Notes under the pieces: generated by a model
The model's database searches: none
What the model saw: the letters and a program-made list of their open reading frames with translations, nothing else
What the model was told of the DNA's origin: nothing
Shown here: piece by piece, positions 24,619 through 31,331 of the stretch
How positions within the stretch are numbered: position 1 is the first letter of the stretch
Layout: every line of letters begins with the position of its first letter
Assembly (NCBI GenBank): GCA_934796775.1
Contig: CAKVPH010000001.1
Span: 1 to 64,000, forward strand
DNA: 64,000 bases
From: an uncultured Clostridia bacterium
GTDB lineage: Bacteria; Bacillota; Clostridia; Christensenellales; Borkfalkiaceae
Direction: 5' to 3'
Position numbers and translations under genes: made by a program

Positions 24619-25318
24619 AGCTGCCGAATTGTTTTCGCTTTTTCTGGCTCGGGCGATCTGTTCTATTTTGCCCATATGGCTTATGGGTGAAATAAGAGTT
24701 AAAAATTTATTTTCCGTAAAAGGAATATGGAAAAATTGTTGGCTGTTTATTCCGTTTTTTATTGTTGCAATAAATAATTTTCCTATTTTTCCGCTTGCGT
24801 TTGGAGAGGTAACTTTTGTTGATTGTGATTTTTTAACCGTAATTTGCTATCTGATTGCTTGTCTTGGCGGCGTGGTGCTTGAAGAAACCGTGTTTCGCGG
24901 TTTGGTTTTTCCCGTTATTTACCGAAGGTTATATCAAAAAAAATACGGTACGTTTTTATCGCTTCTTTTGTCGTCTGCGCTGTTTGGCGTAACTCATTTG
25001 CTAAATCTTTTGGCGGGAGCTTCGTTTGGCGGGGTAATAATGCAAATAGGTTATTCGTTTTTAATCGGCGGAATGTGCGCTATCGCAACGCTTTTTTCGG
25101 GGAAAATCGCTTATGCCTATGCATTACATTTTATTTTTAATATAGGCGGTCTTTTAATGGATAAATCAATGATTGACGGAATTATCTGGACGCCGCTTAC
25201 AATTACTTTAACCGCCGTAATCGGAGTTTTAACGTCGGTTTATGCGCTTGTTTTACTTTTTAAAAAGAAAGACGATTTTTATTCGCAAATAAACTATATT
25301 TCACCTGACTTAAAATAA
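24476..25318 (+). CDS. CPBP family intramembrane metalloprotease
   Basis: A 280-residue membrane protein with about eight hydrophobic segments. The CAAX protease/bacteriocin-processing motifs are present: EETVFRG (Glu136, Glu137, Arg141) and FGVTH (His174), followed by a third His-containing motif in HFIFNIGG. I place the start at ATG 24476, not the ATG at 24416, because homologous proteins begin with a short charged stretch and because AAAAGG stands before 24476. The first 143 bp overlap the extended transglycosylase gene. Family members process peptides, mediate self-immunity or have unknown roles; nothing here identifies a substrate. Confidence 0.85.
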   Translation: MKEKKTNDNLYRYSAESPVRFIIVVLLYITGAVSFPTEIFTFFLGSSKAAELFSLFLARAICSILPIWLMGEIRVKNLFSVKGIWKNCWLFIPFFIVAINNFPIFPLAFGEVTFVDCDFLTVICYLIACLGGVVLEETVFRGLVFPVIYRRLYQKKYGTFLSLLLSSALFGVTHLLNLLAGASFGGVIMQIGYSFLIGGMCAIATLFSGKIAYAYALHFIFNIGGLLMDKSMIDGIIWTPLTITLTAVIGVLTSVYALVLLFKKKDDFYSQINYISPDLK

Positions 25319-25322
25319 AAGA

Positions 25323-25351
25323 TTGTTATTTAAAGCAAGGTATGTTATAAT
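25323..25351 (+). promoter_or_regulatory. Promoter at the first copy of the tandem repeat
   Basis: TTGTTA (25323-25328), 17 bp, TATAAT (25346-25351) with TG one base before it (extended -10). The same TGTTATAAT recurs at the start of the second copy (25478-25485), where the -35 is poor. It could drive a small RNA, the HtrA-like gene at 25648, or both. Confidence 0.6.
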
Positions 25352-25463
25352 ACAAGCGAGAAAACTTGCTTGCAAGGATTTTCGAGCGCAGTATTTCAAC
25401 GAAGGGCTATTGTTTGCGAATAGCAAACAAATAATTGCGATAGCAATGCAAAAAGTAATTTTT
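25342..25463. repeat. Structured tandem repeat, copy 1
   Basis: This 122-bp unit is repeated 134 bp downstream with few substitutions and no net length change. It begins with an extended -10 (TGTTATAAT). Read on the plus strand it can fold into successive hairpins: GAAAA/TTTTC around CTTG/CAAG (25359-25380), GCTATT/AATAGC (25406-25424), ATTGC-GATA-GCAAT (25434-25447) and GCAAAAA-GTAA-TTTTTGC (25448-25465). No convincing reading frame is present. It fills most of the 329-bp gap before the HtrA-like gene. Confidence 0.8.
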
Positions 25464-25475
25464 GCGAGCCGTATA

Positions 25476-25597
25476 ATGTTATAATATAAGCGAGAAAACT
25501 TGCTTGCAAGGGATTTCGAGCGCAGTATTTCAACGAACGGCTATTGTTTGCGAATAGCAAACAAATAATTGCGGAAGCAATGCAAAAAGTAATTTTA
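25476..25597. repeat. Structured tandem repeat, copy 2
   Basis: The second copy starts with the same TGTTATAAT. The stems GCTATT/AATAGC and ATTGC/GCAAT are intact, while the loop of the latter differs (GGAA instead of GATA). The first hairpin is one pair shorter, and the last hairpin is reduced to AAAA/TTTT. Differences thus lie mainly in loops and at the ends. The start codon of the next gene is 51 bp downstream. Confidence 0.8.
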
Positions 25598-25647
25598 GAA
25601 AGCATACAACAAAAACGATATGTGTAATATTTCTTTATGAGGTAAAA

Positions 25648-26850
25648 ATGCTAAATGTTAATTTTAAAAATAAATTAAAAAAAATAATTCCGTGCGCATT
25701 GGTTGCAATTTGTATTATTGTTTGCTCAATGTTTGGTTGCGATATTAACAGAAGACCGGCTACAGACGATAGCGAAAGTGCGGATTCATCCTTTTCTCGC
25801 CCGCCGTATATATCAGGCTCAACCGTGAATATGGTGAGCGTAGATGACGCGGAGCTTTCAGACTATCTTTCTATGCCTCTTGCAGAAGTAATTTCGAGGG
25901 TTGAAACCGGTGTCGTTTCCGTTGAAGTTGAATCAACCGGCGGCACGAAAACTTACGCTTCGGGCGTTGTTATAGGAAATTCCGAAGACGAAAAATTCAG
26001 TTATATAGTAATTTCTCACCATATTATCGTAGGCGCATCATCGGTAAAGGTGTACGTTGGGAAAGACGATAAAACAGGTTACTTTTCGACTGCCGTAGGA
26101 ACAGATCCTCAAACAGATTTGTGCGTTATAAGAATAGAAAAGAAACTTCCCGCAGCGGCGTTTTATACAGAAGAGCCGTTGGTTGGAACAAAAGTTTTAA
26201 GCGTAGCGGACGCGCTTGGCAACAAAAGCGTCGTTTCGTCTACGGGAATAGTATCAATGCGAAATTATGCGGTTGACGTCGGCGAAGGAAAATATTCAAA
26301 GTATATGCTGACCGACGCATACGTCGGCACATATTCTTCCGGCGGCGGATTATTTACCGAAAGCGGCGGACTTTTAATCGGAATTTTAAGGTATGGTTTA
26401 GACCAAAAGGGTTGGCAAGGCTATGCCTTACCCGCGGAAACCGTAAAAGAAGTTTGTACCGAGATAATAGAAAAAGGGTATGTTGAAGGAAGATATAAAT
26501 TAGGTTTTACCGTTGAAAACAGCAGAACGAGTTGGGGTATAACAGAAAGTATAAAGGTAACCGACGTTTCTACCGACGGTAGCTTTTATGCAAAAGGCAA
26601 CGGACTCAGAAAAGATGACATAATAGAATCTTTCTTTTATAACGACGAAGAAAAAATAACCTATGAAGTTACAAAAGCCGAAAATCTTTACGCATATTTT
26701 TACGACGCGCAATACGGCTTGGCCGGGCAACTTAAAGTAGGCGACGAAATAACTTTCTATATCGAAAGAAACGGCACGAAAATGTCGGTTAAAGTTGAAA
26801 TTTTACAATATGATTACTTCCGCCACAACGAAGTATCCTCGGCATTTTAA
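25648..26850 (+). CDS. HtrA/trypsin-like serine protease lipoprotein
   Basis: A 400-residue predicted lipoprotein with Cys31 after a hydrophobic signal (IVCSMFGC). The protease domain (about 80-265) has the triad in HtrA spacing: His125 in ISHHIIVGA, Asp157 in DPQTDLCVIRI and Ser231 in TYSSGGGLF, where most HtrA proteins have GNSGGPL. The changed Ser-loop could alter activity. A PDZ-like domain follows (KLGFTVENSR...GLRKDDIIESF...GDEITFYIERNG). It probably degrades or senses misfolded exported proteins at the outer face of the membrane. A GAGG site precedes the ATG. The tandem repeat immediately upstream may serve as its leader. Confidence 0.8.
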   Translation: MLNVNFKNKLKKIIPCALVAICIIVCSMFGCDINRRPATDDSESADSSFSRPPYISGSTVNMVSVDDAELSDYLSMPLAEVISRVETGVVSVEVESTGGTKTYASGVVIGNSEDEKFSYIVISHHIIVGASSVKVYVGKDDKTGYFSTAVGTDPQTDLCVIRIEKKLPAAAFYTEEPLVGTKVLSVADALGNKSVVSSTGIVSMRNYAVDVGEGKYSKYMLTDAYVGTYSSGGGLFTESGGLLIGILRYGLDQKGWQGYALPAETVKEVCTEIIEKGYVEGRYKLGFTVENSRTSWGITESIKVTDVSTDGSFYAKGNGLRKDDIIESFFYNDEEKITYEVTKAENLYAYFYDAQYGLAGQLKVGDEITFYIERNGTKMSVKVEILQYDYFRHNEVSSAF

Positions 26851-26890
26851 ATTTTAAATATTTTTTAACAGGAACATACAATCGGTAAAA

Positions 26891-28168
26891 ATGGCAAAAA
26901 GAACATGGTATCCGCTTGACAATGCGGCAAAAATATATCCACCAAATACTAATTCAAAAAGTCCTTTCGTTTTTTCGTTTACCGCAAGGATAGACGAAGA
27001 AGTTGATCCGACGCTGCTTAATAAAGCTCTTAACGAATTGCTTCAAAAAATGCCGACGTTTAAAACGTCTTTAAAAAGAGGCTTTTTTTGGTACTATCTT
27101 GAAGAGAATAAAAAACCTGCGGAATGTAAACCGCAGCCTCAGCATTATTTAAGACAAATTATACCCGAAAAAAATAACGGGTATATGTTTGAAGTTTTTT
27201 ATCGCAAAAACATAATTACGATAAATTTTCATCATTGCATAACAGACGGAACAGGCGGAGTAAATTTCTTTTTAGAGCTTTTGTTCGGGTATTTTTCGCT
27301 TAGGGGCGATAACGTTGAAACAGAAGGAGTTTTGCGCCCGTCGGCTGCGCCGCACGTCTTTGACGAAGCGGAGGATACTTTCAGAATTTACGACAAAAAG
27401 AAAGATAAAATCTCACTTTTTGAAAAAGACGCATATAGATTTAAAGGAACCCCTTACGGATATGACGGTTGCGGAATCATTACGGGAATTTGCCCGGTTG
27501 AGCAAATTAAAACTTTGGCAAAAAAGTATAACGTAACCGTAACGGTGTACCTTGCGGCTCTTTATATGTTCAGTATTTACGAGTGCAGATTAAAAGGCAA
27601 ACCCGTAAAAAACAAAGATGTAAAAATTCTTGTCCCTATGAATCTCCGCACTCGTTTCGTGTCAAAAACCATGAGGAATTTTACGTTATACGTCAGACTT
27701 AAACACGATTTCCATGAGGAAATAACATTTGAAGATTGTATAAACCTTTGTAAAGAACAAATGGCAAAAGGACTTGAAACCGACGCTATAGAAAAGATGA
27801 TTCATTACAACGTAAAACTTGAAAAAAACGTTTTTATGAAACTCGTTCCGTTGTTTTTAAAGGACGTTGCCATGAAAATAAGCTATCAGCGTGTAGGCGA
27901 AAATCTGCAGTCGGGTGATATAAGCAATATCGGACTTATAAAAACTCCCGAGTGTTTTAACGGGAAGCTGAAAGATATCGTGTTTTTAATCGGACCTACG
28001 TCGTCGGCTCAACAAAATCTCGGCGTTATAGGTTATAACGGGAATATGTACATTTCGTCGGCAAGGGGTTATGTCGAAAATGATGAAGAACGCTACTTTT
28101 TCCGTAAACTTGCCGAAAACGGTGTTGACGTTACCGTTTCAAGCAACTACTGGGAGGCGGACCTGTGA
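26891..28168 (+). CDS. Alcohol acetyltransferase/condensation-like acyltransferase
   Basis: A 425-residue protein of the CoA-dependent acyltransferase superfamily. The active-site motif HHCITDGTG (about 117-125) matches HHxxxDG, and a DFGWG-type second motif is not obvious. It starts with WYPLDNAAKIYPPN, a hallmark of a Firmicutes group usually labelled alcohol acetyltransferase. It is followed, with a GTGA overlap, by a zinc-ribbon/membrane protein of the DUF6320 type, a pairing seen in many gut Firmicutes. The acyl donor and acceptor are unknown; a role in cell-surface or lipid acylation is plausible given the membrane partner. Confidence 0.75.
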   Translation: MAKRTWYPLDNAAKIYPPNTNSKSPFVFSFTARIDEEVDPTLLNKALNELLQKMPTFKTSLKRGFFWYYLEENKKPAECKPQPQHYLRQIIPEKNNGYMFEVFYRKNIITINFHHCITDGTGGVNFFLELLFGYFSLRGDNVETEGVLRPSAAPHVFDEAEDTFRIYDKKKDKISLFEKDAYRFKGTPYGYDGCGIITGICPVEQIKTLAKKYNVTVTVYLAALYMFSIYECRLKGKPVKNKDVKILVPMNLRTRFVSKTMRNFTLYVRLKHDFHEEITFEDCINLCKEQMAKGLETDAIEKMIHYNVKLEKNVFMKLVPLFLKDVAMKISYQRVGENLQSGDISNIGLIKTPECFNGKLKDIVFLIGPTSSAQQNLGVIGYNGNMYISSARGYVENDEERYFFRKLAENGVDVTVSSNYWEADL

Positions 28169-28839
28169 AATACTGTAAGAATTGTAAAGTAAAAATTGAT
28201 AGTGAGCGCGACTATTGTCCGCTTTGTTTTCGTGAAAGCGTAAAAATAAACGACGAGGTATCAACTCCGCTTTTTGCAGAACGTAAAACTAACGAAACGA
28301 CGGTAAAAAGAAACCTGTTTGTTACAAAGTTGTTTATTTTTATGTCGATATGCGCAATTTCGGTATGTCTTTTAATAAATTATTTTACCGGTTTTGAATT
28401 GCCATGGTCGCTTTCGGTTGTAAGCGGGATACTGTATTGCTGGATTTTAATTTCGCATACGATTATTTCGCGCCGCGGCATTTTTGAAAAAGTTTTGTTT
28501 CAGTTACTCGGTATAATATTTATTCTTTGGACTTCTGAAAAAATTTCGACGGGACATACCTGGCTGTGGAACTACGTTTTCCCGTCGGTATCGCTTTGTG
28601 CTATATGCTCTCTTTTAATGATTACTTTTATCAGAAAAGATAAGTCCTGGATTCTTTCGTTTTTAACAATTACATTTATTTTAAGCGTTGTATCGCTTAT
28701 TATAATGCTCAAGGTTTCGGATGATTTTAAATTATTGAATCTTATAACCGTCGTTTTAGGCGGGCTTTCGGTACTTGGATATTTTACGTTCGGTTTTGGG
28801 GCTATCAAACAGGAATTTTCAAAAAACTTTCATTTATAA
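28165..28839 (+). CDS. Zinc-ribbon membrane protein (DUF6320-like)
   Basis: A 224-residue protein. The N-terminus is a zinc ribbon, CKNCKVKID...YCPLCFRES (two CxxC knuckles within the first 23 residues). It is followed by six hydrophobic segments from about residue 50 to 215, the pattern of DUF6320 proteins. It begins with GTG overlapping the acyltransferase stop (GTGA), with GGGAGG at good spacing, so the two are translationally coupled and likely form a functional pair. The biochemical role is unknown. It ends 23 bp before the methyltransferase gene. Confidence 0.75.
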   Translation: MKYCKNCKVKIDSERDYCPLCFRESVKINDEVSTPLFAERKTNETTVKRNLFVTKLFIFMSICAISVCLLINYFTGFELPWSLSVVSGILYCWILISHTIISRRGIFEKVLFQLLGIIFILWTSEKISTGHTWLWNYVFPSVSLCAICSLLMITFIRKDKSWILSFLTITFILSVVSLIIMLKVSDDFKLLNLITVVLGGLSVLGYFTFGFGAIKQEFSKNFHL

Positions 28840-28862
28840 TAATAAATTGAATCGGAGCTTTG

Positions 28863-30041
28863 ATGTATAACGTTTTTTTGAAGAAAAATGAAGAAAAAAG
28901 AATACTTCGCGGTGAGCCTTGGGTTTACGCCAACGAAGTTATGAAAATAGAAGGAAGCGGCAAACAGGGTGATGTTTGTCGCGTTCTGTCTTTTGACGGC
29001 AGATTTGTAGCTTTAGGTTACATAAATCATTTATCAAAGATAATTGTACGCGTTTTAAGCTATAAAGAATGTGAAATAGATTATGATTTTTTCTATAACC
29101 GTATTCTCGATGCAGTAAACTATCGCAAAGCGTTAGGATATAACGACAATTACCGCGCGGTGTTTGGCGAAGCCGACTTTTTACCGGCTTTGATTGTAGA
29201 TAAATACGGTAAATATCTGTCATGTCAATTCTTATCCCTTGGAATGGAAAAGAGAAAAGATATGATAGTAGATATTCTGGTTAAAATTTTTTCGCCCGAT
29301 GGCATTTACGAAAGGAGCGACGTTCCCGTACGAAAAAAAGAAGGTTTGCCGGAATTTAAAGGCGTGCTTTACGGCGAAGTTCCGGATCGTGTGTGCATTT
29401 GCGAAAACGGACTTAAAATACTTGTGGACTTAAAAGAAGGGCAAAAAACAGGCTATTTTCTCGACCAGAAAGAAAACAGAGATAATTTAAAAAGATACGT
29501 TAAAGATAAACGTGTTCTTGATTGTTTTTGTAACGTCGGCGGTTTTTCTCTGTGTGCTGCAAAAGGCGGCGCAACGAAAGTGTATTCTGCCGATATAAGC
29601 GAATCGGCTTTAAATATTGTAAAAGAAAACGCCGAACTTAATGGTTTTTCAGACGTTATTAAAACAGTGCAAGGCGACGTTTTTGAACTGCTACGGGATT
29701 ATAAAAAGCAAGAAGAAAAATTTGACCTGATAGTTTTAGATCCGCCTGCGTTTGCAAAAACTGCAGATGCGGTAAAGGACGGACTTCGCGGATATAAGGA
29801 TATAAACGTTCAGGCGTTAAAGCTTTTAAATAAGGGCGGAATTTTGGTTACATGCAGTTGTTCGCAACACATTTCGGTAAATATGTTTACTAATATGCTT
29901 TTTGAAGCCGCCGAAAATGCAGGCGTAGCTGTTAAACTTGTAGAATTAAGGACTCAAAGCAGAGATCACGCTTCGCTTCTCGGTTTTGACGAAAGTTTGT
30001 ATTTAAAATCCGTTGTGTTGTACGTTACGGGAAGGAGGTAA
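28863..30041 (+). CDS. Class I SAM-dependent rRNA methyltransferase, RlmI-like
   Basis: A 392-residue RNA m5C methyltransferase of the RlmI/RlmK group. An N-terminal PUA-like domain (RILRGEPWVYANEV) is followed by an EEHEE-type middle domain and a Rossmann methyltransferase. Motif I is VLDCFCNVGGFSLCAAKGGA, NGFSDVIKTVQGDVF binds adenine, IVLDPPAFAKT is the DPP motif and TCSCSQHIS carries the catalytic Cys. I use ATG 28863 with GGAG at 5-nt spacing; a TTG one codon earlier is less likely. E. coli RlmI modifies 23S rRNA C1962; the target here is inferred. Confidence 0.88.
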   Translation: MYNVFLKKNEEKRILRGEPWVYANEVMKIEGSGKQGDVCRVLSFDGRFVALGYINHLSKIIVRVLSYKECEIDYDFFYNRILDAVNYRKALGYNDNYRAVFGEADFLPALIVDKYGKYLSCQFLSLGMEKRKDMIVDILVKIFSPDGIYERSDVPVRKKEGLPEFKGVLYGEVPDRVCICENGLKILVDLKEGQKTGYFLDQKENRDNLKRYVKDKRVLDCFCNVGGFSLCAAKGGATKVYSADISESALNIVKENAELNGFSDVIKTVQGDVFELLRDYKKQEEKFDLIVLDPPAFAKTADAVKDGLRGYKDINVQALKLLNKGGILVTCSCSQHISVNMFTNMLFEAAENAGVAVKLVELRTQSRDHASLLGFDESLYLKSVVLYVTGRR

Positions 30042-30052
30042 TTGCTTGATTT

Positions 30053-31153
30053 ATGGCTAAAAAAGTTAAAAAATACAAAATTAAAGATACTTTAACGCTT
30101 ATTGCCGTTATTATATTGATTGTCTTTGTCGTTTTATACTATTTTTATTTCAGGAATGACGGAAAGCAGAATAATAAACTAAATTACGATATAAATTCCA
30201 TGTTTGACGGCGAGATCGAAATAGAAACGGATTTGATGAAAATTCATTTTATCGATATCGGTCAGGGCGATTGTATTTTTATTCAATTTCCCGACGGTAA
30301 AAATATGCTTATCGATAGCGGAGATCAGCATAAAGGAGATATAATTATAAACTATCTTGATAAACTAAGCGTTGATAAAATCGATATTCTGCTTGCAACT
30401 CATCCGCATGCGGATCATATAGGCAGTATGCTTGAAATATTTGAACGCTACGATGTAAGTTATTGTTTCAGACCTTTCGTTTATTATTCAGGTAAGTCAA
30501 AACTCGAATTCAATGACGAATTCAACATGTTGTCCGAAGCAAAAGTTAAGTTGACCGCTAATACGAACGTTTACTATAAATTTTTAAAAGCGGTAAGCGA
30601 CGAAGGTTGCGGTTGGAGCTTTTTTAATAAAGACAGCGATTTTGAACAGACTGTTATTTATGACGATAATTCATATACCTATAAATTTGATTTTTTAACG
30701 CCGACCGATAACGTTCCGTACATAGGTTATAACGATTTAAATTTATATTCACCGTTGTGCAGACTTTCATACGGGGAATTTTCGATTATGTTTACTGGTG
30801 ATGCAGAAGCCGAAGTGGAAGAAGAATATCTGAATTATTATAAATATCATTATACTGCAGACGTTTTAAAAGTCGGACACCACGGAAGCAAAACGTCGTC
30901 ATCAAAAGATTTTGTTAAATCTATAAATCCGGAATATGCCGTAATAATGTGCGCAATGGACAATAAATACGCTCATCCTCATAAAGTAACGTTGAACACT
31001 TTAAAGGACGTAGGCTCTTTTGTTTATCGGACGGATTTGCAGGGCAATATCGTAATCGAGATTGATTCGACGGGAGAATATAAATTCAATACCGAAAAAA
31101 CAGCAAATTATGACGAACTTTATAAAAGCGGCAACGAACTTAAGAATGCTTAA
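30053..31153 (+). CDS. ComEC C-terminal-like metallo-beta-lactamase-fold hydrolase, membrane-anchored
   Basis: A 366-residue protein with one N-terminal membrane anchor (about 13-33) and an extracellular metallo-beta-lactamase domain. Metal ligands are in THPHADHIG (His117, His119, Asp121, His122), and the domain starts with IHFIDIGQGDCIFIQFPDGKN, the opening typical of ComEC-like hydrolases. MFTGDAEAEVEEEY and VGHHGSKTSS complete the site. Unlike full ComEC it has no competence channel. Its substrate may be extracellular nucleic acid, but that is inference. A large terminator follows. Confidence 0.82.
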   Translation: MAKKVKKYKIKDTLTLIAVIILIVFVVLYYFYFRNDGKQNNKLNYDINSMFDGEIEIETDLMKIHFIDIGQGDCIFIQFPDGKNMLIDSGDQHKGDIIINYLDKLSVDKIDILLATHPHADHIGSMLEIFERYDVSYCFRPFVYYSGKSKLEFNDEFNMLSEAKVKLTANTNVYYKFLKAVSDEGCGWSFFNKDSDFEQTVIYDDNSYTYKFDFLTPTDNVPYIGYNDLNLYSPLCRLSYGEFSIMFTGDAEAEVEEEYLNYYKYHYTADVLKVGHHGSKTSSSKDFVKSINPEYAVIMCAMDNKYAHPHKVTLNTLKDVGSFVYRTDLQGNIVIEIDSTGEYKFNTEKTANYDELYKSGNELKNA

Positions 31154-31187
31154 AAATGCTATAAAAACTCTAAACACATAAAATATG

Positions 31188-31248
31188 AACAAATCGTTTT
31201 TATTTGTGAAAAATTTCACGCAAAAAAAACGGTTTGTTTATTTTTTTT
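31188..31248 (+). terminator. Terminator after the ComEC-like gene
   Basis: AACAAATCGTTTTT pairs with AAAAACGGTTTGTT (one G-U), with an inner GTGAAA/TTTCAC, then TATTTTTTTT. Confidence 0.85.
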
Positions 31249-31331
31249 AGCTTGTTTTTAGTTTAACGCATTAAAATACAGGCATAAAGATTAAAAAGAA
31301 ACTCTTTTATGGAGATAAGGAGGTAAACTTT

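Noticed and set aside
25342..25597. Tandem repeat as a CRISPR array
   Set aside because: There are only two units of ~122 bp with a 12-bp spacer and no cas genes.
25396..25605. Minus-strand 69-codon frame across the tandem repeat
   Set aside because: It spans both repeat copies and the spacer, has no ribosome site, and the copies differ without codon-like patterns. The repeat is better explained as a structured nucleic acid element.
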